Positions 48,494 to 59,974 of a DNA stretch of 64,000 nt are shown piece after piece. The stretch lies in contig VXIS01000108.1 of the NCBI GenBank assembly GCA_008704415.1, forward strand, positions 62,001-126,000, in the 5' to 3' direction. Origin of the DNA: Sphaerosporella brunnea. Lineage: Eukaryota > Ascomycota > Pezizomycetes > Pezizales > Pyronemataceae. A program made the position numbers and the translations under genes. Each line of letters starts with the position of its first letter. Position 1 is the stretch's first letter. The notes below the pieces were generated by a model. It worked only from the letters and a program-made list of their open reading frames with translations, had not been told where the DNA came from and made no database searches.

Positions 48494-51400
48494 ATGGTGT
48501 ACGGCCACAATCTCTCCTGGCGATCCGCCGTCCGTCTCTCGCAAGGGAGATTACGAACTACCTCTTCGCGACAGCTTCCTGCGGCGGCGCGCCAATACAC
48601 CTGCTTGAATGCACTCCCGAGACAGCAGGTGCCCACATTACCGCGAACCGCTACCTCCACATCTCACATCACCCTCGACGCACGATCGCTTGGGCTGCGA
48701 AGAGAATTTACAACATCATCGCTACGACTGAAGGCACGCCCTCCAGAGAACAAGGGTATTGTGGAAGAGGAAGTCGATGAAGAGGCGAAGCGGAAGGAAG
48801 AGGAGAAGGAGAAGGAGGAGCATGATGGCGAATCCAAGCTTGACAGCGGAAAGCGAGGATCTGGAGAACGATTCGGGTCGCCTGGCGAGATTCTGAAGGG
48901 CGGAGCATCGGCCGGAGGTGCTGGCGGAGACAGCAGTGGCGGAAGTGGGGGCGGGTCGAAGAAGCCAACTCTTAATCGCTCATTGCAGAAGCCAATCGTA
49001 CCCGATATTTACCCCCAGGTTATGGCTCTCCCGATAGCCAAGCGGCCACTGTTCCCAGGATTCTACAAGGCCGTTACGATTAAGGATCCGAATGTAGCGG
49101 CAGCAATTCAAGAGATGATGAAGCGGGGTCAGCCGTACATCGGAGCTTTTCTGTTCAAGGATGAAGACGCCGACGGTGATACGATTGATAGCTTGGATGA
49201 AGTTCACGATGTCGGAGTGTTCGCACAAGTTACCAGCGCATTCCCGGTACATGGTGAGGAAGGTGCTTTGACCGCCGTCCTTTATCCCCACCGGCGCATT
49301 AGAATCACCGGATTGCAATCACGAGGCGGCGAAAGTGAATCTAAGGAGGTTCCTATCTCGGAACTCGAGATCGAAGAGGTCACGGAGGAGTACGAGGAGC
49401 GAAGAGAAAAGGGCGACGTCGTCGCCAGCTTCGAAGAGGCGACGGAAACCCCGGAGAGGCGGCCAAGTGCGGGCGAATATGCTACTTCTTTCTTGAGAAA
49501 GTACAACGTCAGCGTGGTTGATGTCGAGAACCTCGTTGAAGAGCCACACGACAAGAAAGATCCCATCATCCGTGCGGTCACTTCGGAAATTGTCAACGTT
49601 TTCAAGGAAATCGCCAATCTGAACCCCCTGTTCCGGGACCAGATCTCCACTTTTTCAATCTCGCACTCCACCGGCAACGTTATTGACGAGCCGGCAAGGT
49701 TGGCAGACTTTGCTGCTGCCGTTGCATCTGGTGAAGTGAAGGAGCTGCAGGAGGTTTTGGAATCCCTATCAGTGGAAGAGAGACTTCAGAAAGCACTCGT
49801 AGTTCTCAAGAAGGAGTTGATGAATGCCCAATTGCAAAGTAAGATCAGCAAGGATGTTGAGGCTAAGATCCAGAAACGTCAACGCGAATACTGGCTCATG
49901 GAACAAATGAAGGGTATTAAGAGAGAGCTCGGAATTGAGAGTGATGGCAAAGACAAGCTGGTAGAGAAGTTCAAGGAGAAGGCTGAGAAATTGGCTATGC
50001 CAGAGGCTGTGAAGAAAGTCTTCGACGAGGTAAGAAATGACTCGAAAATTTTATCGAAACGGTGCTAAAATTTGTTCATAGGAACTGAACAAGCTCAGTC
50101 ACTTGGAGCCCGCGGCTTCTGAGTTTAATGTCACTCGGAACTACCTCGACTGGCTCACTCAGATCCCCTGGGGTCAGAGATCCACTGAAAACTACTCGAT
50201 CGGTCACGCGATGGGTGTCCTTGAAGAGGACCATTATGGCCTCAAGGATGTCAAGGACCGTATTCTGGAGTTTATTGCAGTTGGCAAACTTAGGGGAACT
50301 GTCGAGGGCAAAATCATTTGCTTCGTCGGACCGCCAGGTAAGCACGTCCATGACCTCATTTTCGGCCGCGCACGGCCCCTCTAACGTCACGCAGGTGTCG
50401 GAAAGACATCGATCGGCAAGTCTATTGCCCGAGCGTTGAATCGGCAGTTTTATAGGTTTAGCGTCGGTGGTCTCACTGACGTTGCTGAGATCAAGGGTCA
50501 TCGCCGTACATACGTTGGCGCGCTTCCTGGACGAATCATTCAGGCCCTCAAGAAATGCCAGACGGAGAACCCGCTAGTTTTGATTGATGAAGTAGATAAG
50601 ATCGGCCGTGGCCACCAAGGAGACCCTGCTTCAGCACTTCTGGAGTTGTTGGATCCGGAACAAAACTCCTCCTTCTTGGACCACTATCTTGATGTGCCTA
50701 TCGACCTCTCGAAGGTTCTGTTTGTCTGCACGGCAAACATGACCGATACAATCCCGCGACCGCTGCTGGATCGTATGGAGATGATTGAGCTGTCGGGTTA
50801 TGTGGCCGACGAAAAGATGGCAATCGCCGAGAAGTACCTCGCACCACAAGCGAAGGAGCTGAGCGGACTGAAGGACGTCGACGTTCAGCTAAACAAAGAT
50901 GCGATCGAGGAATTGATCAAGTCGTACTGCAGGGAGAGCGGAGTCCGAAACCTTAAAAAGCAAATCGAAAAGGTGTACCGCAAGTCGGCCCTGAAGATTG
51001 TGCAAGAGCTCGGTGAGCAAGGCCTACCGGAAGAGAAGGCGATCACAGAAGAAGGTAAAATCGCACTCGAAAACTCCAAAAAGGAGGCGGAGAGAGTCGA
51101 GCAGTCGGAAAAGCCACAGAAGACGGAGCAAAACATGGAATCCCAGACTTCTGAGAAGCCCAGAGTATCACTGAAGGTTCCGGAGTCTGTCCACGTCAAC
51201 ATTACAAAGGATAATTTGAAGGACTATGTCGGACCTCCTGTGTTCACTTCGGATCGGTTGTACGATGTGCCACCGCCTGGAGTAGTCATGGGTTTAGCAT
51301 GGACACGTATGGGAGGAGCAGCGCTCTACGTTGAGTCCATCTTGGAGACAGTTTTATCATCTTCTGGACGACCGGGGCTTGAGCGCACTGGTAGCTTGAA

Positions 51401-52096
51401 GGACGTCATGAAGGAGTCCGCAGTCGTGGCCTATTCGTTCGCGAAGGGGCTCATGGCAAATAATTTCCCCGAGAACCGCTTCTTCGAGCATGCACGTGTT
51501 CATCTGCATTGCCCTGAGGGCGCAGTGCCTAAGGATGGTAAGCACTTACGGACCCCAACGCCTGCGCAAGCGTGGGCGCCATCGCGTCACATCTCAACAA
51601 CTTCCCCCATGTTGGTTCCGAATTTACGAGGCTAACGCATCTGTACCTTCGCAGGACCGTCTGCCGGAATTACAATGGCTACCTCGCTATTGTCGCTAGC
51701 CTTGGACCACAAAGTTGACCCTACCATCGCCATGACTGGAGAATTAACCGTCACCGGAAAGATTCTGCGGATAGGTGGCCTTCGCGAGAAGGCTGTTGCT
51801 GCTCGCAGGTCTGGAGCGAAGACCATTATCTTCCCGAAGGATAATATGTCTGATTGGCTAGAGCTTCCCGAGGCAAGTGTTTCGTTACTGCATATTCGGT
51901 GGAAGCTTATTTGCTAACGGTTGTTGTGTTGCAGAACATCAAGGAAGGCCTGGAAGGTCGACCGGCTAGCTGGTACTCTGAGGTCTTCGACCTGGCGTTC
52001 CATAACCTCGACAAGAAGCGAGTGGCCAACTTGTGGAAGAAGCAACTCGAAAAACCGGCGAAGAAGGAGAAGGGTAGAGAACATGACGACGAGTAA
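48494..52096 (+). CDS. pim1: Mitochondrial Lon protease (Pim1)
   Basis: ATP-dependent AAA+ serine protease of the mitochondrial matrix that degrades misfolded and oxidised proteins. Exons 48494-50029, 50082-50337, 50395-51537, 51655-51872 and 51935-52096 give 1,104 residues. The N-terminus is Arg/Ser/Leu-rich without acidic residues, a mitochondrial presequence, followed by a charged linker. The Lon N-domain starts near [20 protein letters not shown]. Walker A is GPPGVGKT (Lys601), Walker B is LVLIDEVDK, and the catalytic dyad is Ser981 (GPSAG) with Lys1024 (GLREKAVAA). Residues just before the protease domain include a charged insert (about 820-875) typical of fungal Pim1. The fourth intron, 51873-51934, begins GCAAGT, a GC-AG intron with a GCTAAC branch site. 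Length agrees with fungal homologues. Confidence 0.95.
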
Positions 52097-54927
52097 GCGA
52101 TATGCTCCGCACGTAGGCACAGGGTGGTCCTTTTTCATTGCGCACCGTGTATATGTACTCGTATAAGCACATAAATTTCTGGGAGACATCGCTTTCATGT
52201 TACGCGTTCTAGAAATCTGGGGGGAGGGCTTAGATGAGGAAGCCACAATTTTAGACACGGCATGTGTGGGTTAGTTAAGGCTCTTTATGATCTTGTATTT
52301 ATATCTTGCTTTTTTGTTTCATGACCGGTGGTTGTACATATTGATTCGCAGCTGGCAACTCGCTCGGCATGGAGGCGGCTCGATCCGTTCATGGCCGCCC
52401 GCATAATCTTGATTTTCTCCGCTCAATTGGCTTTTGCTTTTTTCCCCCTCTCGGCTTGCTTTTGTGCGGGGAAGTAGCGGGGCGGGGTTCGGCGGCACTG
52501 CCGCATGCGCGCAACGCATGTGTGTATACTATATGGAACGGCAAAAGCAGGCAAAGTGCTCAGATATCTACAGCGGCATATATGTGAGAGGACGGGCGGC
52601 ATGCAATCGCAATCGCAATCGCAATCGCAATACTTCTATCTATCCCACTCTTTTTTTTTTTTTTTTTCCTTCCACTCACCCCCACACCCACCCGCGTCCT
52701 CCGGCCTACGGAAGGGCGTATTTACAGATGAGCAACTCCGGCCGGCCCTCAGACCAAACATAAGTCTCGCCTCACCGGATGTGGCGGCCTGTTTGGGGAG
52801 TAAACACGGAGAGAGTGTGAGAGGAAAGGCTTCGCGCGCTCGCCGCGTGCGGCAGCCGGTTTGGGAATTGTGAGTTTTTTGCGGGCTTTGTGGTTTGGCC
52901 AGCGGGATGAGATCGTCGCAATTGAGAGCAACAACAACAACAACACCACCACCTCCACCACCAACCGCCGCGTACCTACCTCTGTATGCTGTTGGGGATC
53001 ATGTGTCTGTTTATGTGGAGCCCTTACATACATACATACATACAGACATACATACATACATGTATACAAAGTGCCACCATATGTACGGGGAAACTCGTAT
53101 AACTACATTCTGTGCAGGCTGCTGCGTATGTACGCTCAGGACATGATCAGCCAACCACTGGAGCTCGATAACCACAACCCTCCTCGCTCGGCCACTCTGC
53201 CTGAACAAAAACTCGCGAGGATGCAATCTGCCGCGTGACGACGATGCTGATGCTGATGCTGATGATGATGCTGAGAGAGGGAGCAGAGGCAGAACGAAGG
53301 AGAAACTGCATAATGAGCTGGCACTAAAGCAGGCGGGGTTTTTTTTTCCTTTTTTTTTTTTTCCTTTTTTTTTTCTCTCTCGCTCGGGGGGGCCATGCTG
53401 CTGCTGATGCCCGCCCCTTCGGTTCCGAGACCTCAACCCCCTGACTCTGTCATCATCATACAGGAACCTTTTTTTCGCGCACGGATACGGAGCAGCAGTC
53501 GCAGCACAGCACTGACCTCCTTATGTATGTATGTATTCTTCCTAGAGTATCTATGCCTGGCGGGACTTCTACATAGAGTCCCCTCCCCTTCAACCTTTTT
53601 CTTCGTCGGTACCTCAGGCGAAAGCTAAGAGAGCTCTGGTTGGTTGGATGGTTGGATGGATCGTTGTTGGCTGCCTGCAGGCTGTGAAGCGTGGCATGCC
53701 AGTAGGTATCGTTGTTCCTCCCAAGTTCCAACTCGTCCGGCTGTCGGTCCAACCCTCATCATCATCACCAATCCTTGCCGATCCCGGGGAATCCGCCTTT
53801 TGCGACCCGAGTGCAGCAGCAGCAGCAGCAGCAGCAAGCTTAAGAAGGATATGGCCGTACAGCTTGGCAAGCTGTGGGTACATACTCCATTAGAAGTGCG
53901 CGCTACACAAAAGTACCTTCGCATCAAGGGGTTCTTTCCAACGGGAGTAGCCGCGGGTATGTAAAAAAAAAAAAAATCTCAAACGCAACCGCCCCGGAGG
54001 TAAGCCACAAACGTGTCTCGCAACAAGCACCGCCAGCAGCAAGCGGCTCTCTCTCTTCCTTCTTGCTCAAAAAGCCGTGATCTGCAACCTGCACAGCCGC
54101 ATTGGCTACCCCGGTCGATGATGATGCTGCTGTGCTGCGGCTACATCAAAAAAATAATAATAAACGTTGGCAACGAAGAGACAGATGCCGTGCATCCCGC
54201 CCCGCCGCTGCTTTTGTTCTAGATATTTATGCATGCGGCGTGAGATGTTTTGGCAACTGCGTGCTCTGCTGTTCGTTTCGATGGCGGTGTGCTTGTAGAT
54301 CCTCGTGGGATACCCCTTCCCTTGTGTGCGTGTGTGTGTTTTTTTCTTCTTCCTCTGCAGTGCTAGACCCTGAAGGGAAATGTCTGACAGGTACCGTCTG
54401 TACTAGAGTACAGTTGTTCTTCCGTTTCCTGGGCGCGGATTGGCTGCGAGTGGCTGGTTTCCTTTGTGCGACGATGCTGAGCTGGTGGTTGTTTCCTGTC
54501 ATGTCTGGGAACGCTGCATGGCCCAATCAGACACGCCTTCGAGATGACATGAGACCCGGGCCGAGCGAGTTGTTGTTCGATTCGTTGCTGGCGGCTCGTG
54601 GGGGCAGCAGCTGAGGTACTCGTCCTCCATCTACTCCATCATACGCCGCCGGTCAGCAAGCAGGCAGGCATGCGAGGTTTCCTGCCAGATCGATGCGTTT
54701 CGTCCATCTGTGTTGCGTTGCCTTGAGTTTTGCGCAGCTGCTGCAGCCAGGCTAGAGTAGAAATCCCTAACCCACGGCTCCAGCTACAAGCACCGAGAAC
54801 GCCGAAGGCAGCCATGATCATGATCCCCCCCAATTGACTTTCTCCAATCAAGCGATTGCCCTCCCCCGAAGGCGCCGTCAAACCGCGGGATTGGGCTTGG
54901 CAGCGATGGACTCCTGCCGCCGCCGCC

Positions 54928-54961
<34 letters not shown>

Positions 54962-57242
54962 CTGCTCCCTGCAAAGGTGGGGTGAAGATAGTTTGTGTGC
55001 GGAACTACATACATACCTGCGGGTGCAGGGGCTATTTGCTTGCCTGCTTGCTTCTTCGATTCGAGAGCGAGTGTCGTCGACTCCTCCTGCATCCCGCGGT
55101 CCCCGCTCGCAGATCTTGTCACAATATATTTCTGAAATATATCAACGTGCAAATCGATTGCGGCTGCGGCAATTGTAACTGGCAGTAAGGATTCCCTCCT
55201 CCAGGACGTAGCTGTTCCTGTTGCTCCTCCAGGAAAGTATCGATCAGTATCGTGGCCCGGCTACTGGAGTACTGCATACCATCGACTAATTATGGCTTAC
55301 CGGGCCTGGTCTTTTCGATGATAGACTGATTGACTTATTTGACATTGGCTCTCGGTGTCTGTGTCTGTTCGGCGCCCGTACTTAATATTAATTGCTGCTG
55401 CTGCTGTCGGCGCGCAGCCACCTCTCTGTCCGACCTTAATTTCAGTTGTCCTTCCCGCCGAGATTTCCCCCCATTCACATCCTGACCGGTATCAGCCTCA
55501 GCCGGGCCCCGACCCCGCAGCCGCTCGGGAAGTGTCAAGCGTCTTGCGCAGTAGAAAGTCCAGAATCATTCGAGGAAGGAAAGGATCAGGATCGACCGCC
55601 TTACATTAGCAATTAACACCACCACCTTCCCTGACGGACCTGGGTTTTCTGCCTGCCTCCTTCATCGGACCCCGTTTGTTTCGTTCAGAGAGAGATCCGC
55701 GAGAAACATCATCTATCATATCAGCATCGGCAAACCATCCAATTCCTCTGGCGGACGTTTGCAATCTATCAATCTCATTTCTGGGCCTGATCCCGTCTGT
55801 TGGTAGGTATATTTCCTTCTTTCCATTGTTCTCCCGACTCTCCCGAAAAAAAAAAAAACATCTGCCCAACTCGTCGTCATATCATAACAAGCCTTGGTTG
55901 TTTGCCAGTTGTCACTTCCATCTCTACTCGTTCGCTTGCTCCCTGGAAACCCTCACTTCTGCTTCGTTCTCTCCTTCTCACCTGCGCTCTCTTTTCCGCA
56001 GCAACGTCTCGTCTATGTTACCAACCAACCGATCTGCCATCATAGTCCCTCCATAGCGTAATCACCCGCATCCAATTCCTTGTCAAGCGCGCGATTAACT
56101 CATACCGTCACCCCTCCCTTCAGTCATATTCACATCACCTTACCTGCAAGAAGGGCAGGAGAAGGGGTGTTGAATAAGTTGCAAGCCAAGAGACACAAGA
56201 TCAAAGCTGCCTAACATACAACCCACCAGCCTGGCCCTGTCCTTGCCTACATAACTGCGTACCTATCTCTAGCTTGCTTTGCTTTCGGTGCCGTTGGGCT
56301 TGCTGTGCAGAGCCGGGAAAACAACCCCGTACCCTGGCTGAAAGCCATAAGAAGAAAAACACCGCCCACAACCAGAACCACCGCTAGATACGACTCACCA
56401 CCGCCATACCCACACGCCTTGCCTGCCCGGGGTGGGGAGAGAAAAGAAGGGGGAAAGGAAATACTACCTATTATTTGTCCGTGAACACATCATACATACC
56501 ACACCACCCGTCGTCGTCGCGCGAGAAGCAAAGCTGGCCCTGCCCACCACCAGCAACAACACCACGCTCATACACCACACACCCACACCTTCGCACACAC
56601 AGCACACCCCACCACAGATTATACTATACATACAGCGGCAGCAGCATCATACAGCATAATACAGGAGGACACCTACCTGCCGCCCATATCACCACCCACC
56701 CCTCGAATAACACCGGGTCAGGACAAGCGCGGGAACGACCGAGGATCAGCATCGGAAAGAAACGAATCTGCTTCTTCGTTGCGCACTTCAGCCGAAACAA
56801 ACAAACAACGCATACGCAGAAACTGGTTCACCCCCCCCCAATTCCAGTTCCAATTCATAAGCAACCACAACGCCCGTCGTCGCGCAGACTTCCGAATTGA
56901 TCACCCGAGTGACCGCGCGCGCAACAACAACAACCACTACCACCCGCACACACGACGTCACTCTCCGCGACGAAATCGAAAGCGCACCAACATAACACAA
57001 CATTGGCGGCCGCACTCCACAAATAACAATCCCTTCCGAACCGCATTGCGGTAAAGTAACCGATCCAAAAGTTCTTTGTGAAACGTTTGACCGGTAAAAA
57101 AGATAAAAATAATTGGTCTTTTTTCTCCTTCCCTGGGATCCTGCAACTTTGTTGCATGAGTCGCGGCGGTGCTGCGTCGTCGTTCGTCGCACACGCGCAG
57201 CTGCAGACTTCCTATCAGCACCTCTTCCATTGCTGCTGTTAG
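52097..57242. other. Microsatellite-rich spacer and probable long leader of the kinase-like gene
   Basis: 5.1 kb without a supportable gene. Contents: CAATCG repeats at about 52605-52630, CATACA repeats at 53026-53060, GATGCT repeats at 53241-53273, pyrimidine tracts at about 53340-53380, CAG repeats at 53814-53835 and GCT repeats at 54929-54960. 55.6-57.2 kb is rich in CA/CCA words with few long frames, as expected for the promoter and long 5' leader of the gene at 57243. From about 55910 this sequence is repeated in reverse at the right end of the window. Confidence 0.5.
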
Positions 57243-59974
57243 ATGAATCTCAGCATGAAGATGATGACCTCTGCTTCGCGGGAAAAGTCGTCCGGCGGCG
57301 GCGGCAGTGCTACTAACGGCAATGGCACCACCAAAGCAGCAACAGGGCGGAAACTGGGTATCTTTTCACGGATGCTGAAGAAAATCCACATCTCTCGTCG
57401 CGATAGACACCAGCAGACCACCGAGCCCGCTGCGCCTTCTCAGCCGTCCCCGCCATTGCAACCCACGGCACCGGTTGCACCCAGAAGTACCAGACCAGTG
57501 GCTGGGCTTCCGCGAAATCCTACACTGAAGCGCATGCAGAGCGAGAAACGCGAGCGCCTGAAACCGTATGAACCCCCACATCAAGAACGTCGCGCCAAGT
57601 CTGCTAGCCGCAATCCATCATCCCCTACAAATGCGAAGGCGTCATCGCGCAGCTTGCAGCCTATACAGTCGCGGTCGTCGGCGTCGTTGACGGAGAGGGG
57701 TGCGCCCCGTGCGCAGGATGATGCTGCGCGGCGGTCTGGTTTGTCGGAGAAAAAGGAGGAAGAGCAGGCAGGGGAGACGACCGCGTCGGAGGATCAAAAG
57801 GAGGTGAAGTTGGAGGCTCAGGTCATTGGTGATGATGTTGTGCAGGTTAAGGGGATTGAACTTGAGAAAGCGGTCGATGCTGATGCAGCATTGCTTCCCG
57901 GAAAGGAATTGGTGAAGCCTGAGCGCGGTCCCAAGGAAAGCGAACCGCAGATCATTTCTGCATCGGAGGAAGGACTGAGCGACACGGATTCCGACAGTTG
58001 GTCGAATAGAGACGACAGGGACTCACCATTAGTGAGCAAGGAGATTGAAGATGAGATGGAATGGCGGTGGATTCTTAACCTCAGCATGCACTTTCGCGAT
58101 GAATCGAACCGGGAAAAGTTCTTTGTCACATACGCGCAAAGAAAGGACCTCCGGCGACGCCTTACAATTTCGTGTGACTACCGAAATGCACAAGAAGGGA
58201 CTTTGGAGAAGGACCTATCGAGCCTCAAATATCAGCGCGACAAGAGCGCGAAGATATACGAGGCGATTCGAGACTCGCTGCAAGACATCATGTTTTACGA
58301 TACCATAACCAATCTTAAACTGCAGACGAGCGAAGGTCGGTTACATGTTCACGTCACGGAAGATATAAACGAAATTATCCCATACCCGCCTGTCATGGCG
58401 ATCAAGCATTTGAAATGTCCAAAGTACCGGGAGTGCGACTTGGAGTTTGCTTCGCATCTGTCGGGCTTTGTTTACAAGGTTGGAGTGAAGGGCGATATTA
58501 TGATCAAAAAGGAGATTCCCGGCCCGGACACCGTCGACGAGTTTCTCTACGAGATCAACGCTCTCTACGCACTCGCGGACTCGAACCATGTCATCCAGTT
58601 TGGCGGATGTGTGGTTGACGACACACGGCAGAGGGTGAAGGGGCTGCTGATTAGCTACGCCTCCCAAGGCGCACTCATCGATATCCTTTTCAACCAGCGC
58701 GGAAAGCTACCCTGGGCGAGGCGCGAAAAATGGGCGAAGCAGATCGTCTCCGGGCTGTCTGAGATTCACGAGGCGGGGTATGTACAAGGCGATTTCACAC
58801 TGTCGAACATCGTGATCGACGAGCAGGACAACGCCAAGATCATCGACATCAACCGCCGCGGCTGCCCGGTGGGCTGGGAACCTCCCGAGATCACGGCTAT
58901 GATTGAGGGGCTACAACGGATTGGGATGTACATCGGCGTCAAATCTGACGTCTTCCAGCTGGGAATGGTACTCTGGGGCATCGCGCACGAGATGGATGAG
59001 CCCGAGGCCACGGCCAGGCCATTGTCCATGGACCAGGCGCCAGAGGACGTCCCAACATATTTCCGCGGGATAGTCGAAGCTTGTCTCGCCGACAAGCCGC
59101 AGCAGCGGCCAGCAGCCAAAGAAATAATTGGGCTTTTCCCCGAGCGAATCGATTCGCCGCTTATCGTGGCGTCTTCGCGATACAACGACGGACGGTCGTT
59201 GCCCGCTATCTCAACAGCTATCTCAAACTGGAGTCCGCCGCACCAGCAGTCCGATAGCTACTTCCCACCAGTCGGCGTTGAGCTGTTGACGGAGCAGGGC
59301 AGCCGACACACGCTCAAAGACGAGGTAAGACATCCGTGCGCAGCAGCCCCTCTCATCGTAGGCTAACAAACCGTCGCGCACAGAACTTCGGATCCTTGCA
59401 GTCTTCCACGGTCCGTGGCGGTGGTACATCATCACTACCCCCGGTTTCCCCGCTGGATTCTGAGCCGTTCTCGCCCACCACACAGGTGATCGAGGCCGCG
59501 CCGAGCGTCTCACAGTCCTCCAACGAGGACGACGAGGCCATACCAAACCATCTGGTCAGCAGCATCAGCAGCCTTGCCGGCGGCGTCGGGCTCGAGCGCG
59601 AATACAGTGACTCCCGCGCCTCCGGCGTTGCCATCCCGCCGGAAGAGTACGCCGCGCTCATGGAGGTGGAGCGCACCACGAGCTCGCTCGAGCCCGTCAT
59701 GGAATACGACAGAACTACGGCTGGCACGGGAACTCCTCGGCCAGGAACGGCCTGCAGGACCACCGAGGGTGGAGTGCACGTAAATGGAAATGGAAATGGA
59801 AATGCGAATGCATTTGTGTTGGATAAACATAGCTCCGGAGGAGAGTGGGAGATCCCTGGTACTCCCGCTACAGAATTGCTGCAGTTTGAAGATGCGAAGG
59901 AGAGCTTTACCCCGACGGATGAGTTGGGCCCCGGCGTCACATTGAGGCTGGCGGGCATGCCGGCCTCAATGTGA
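57243..59974 (+). CDS. Atypical protein-kinase-like protein, C-terminus disrupted at palindrome
   Basis: Exon 1 is 57243-59324. A 59-bp intron (GTAAGA...CACAG, branch GCTAAC) leads into exon 2 from 59384; the frame gives 890 residues. The first 250 residues are a basic, low-complexity linker. About 270-375 is a folded-looking region (LNLSMHFRDESNREKFFVTY and following). About 405-655 is a protein-kinase fold: MIKKE with candidate ATP-binding Lys422, GDFTLSN with Asp517 and Asn522 (HRD His/Arg absent, catalytic-loop Lys replaced by Thr), DIN at 535-537 replacing DFG, WEPPE for APE, and a DVFQLGMVLWGI helix. The core Lys/Asp/Asn/Asp set is kept, so activity is possible but atypical. The palindrome centre falls at codon level near 59955, so the last residues and the stop at 59972-59974 come from the mirror sequence. 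The natural C-terminus is probably missing. Confidence 0.75.

Noticed and set aside
53011..53436. 141-codon minus-strand frame and other frames in the 52-55 kb spacer
   Set aside because: Built from microsatellites (CAT, GATGCT, CT tracts) that give repetitive peptides in every frame.
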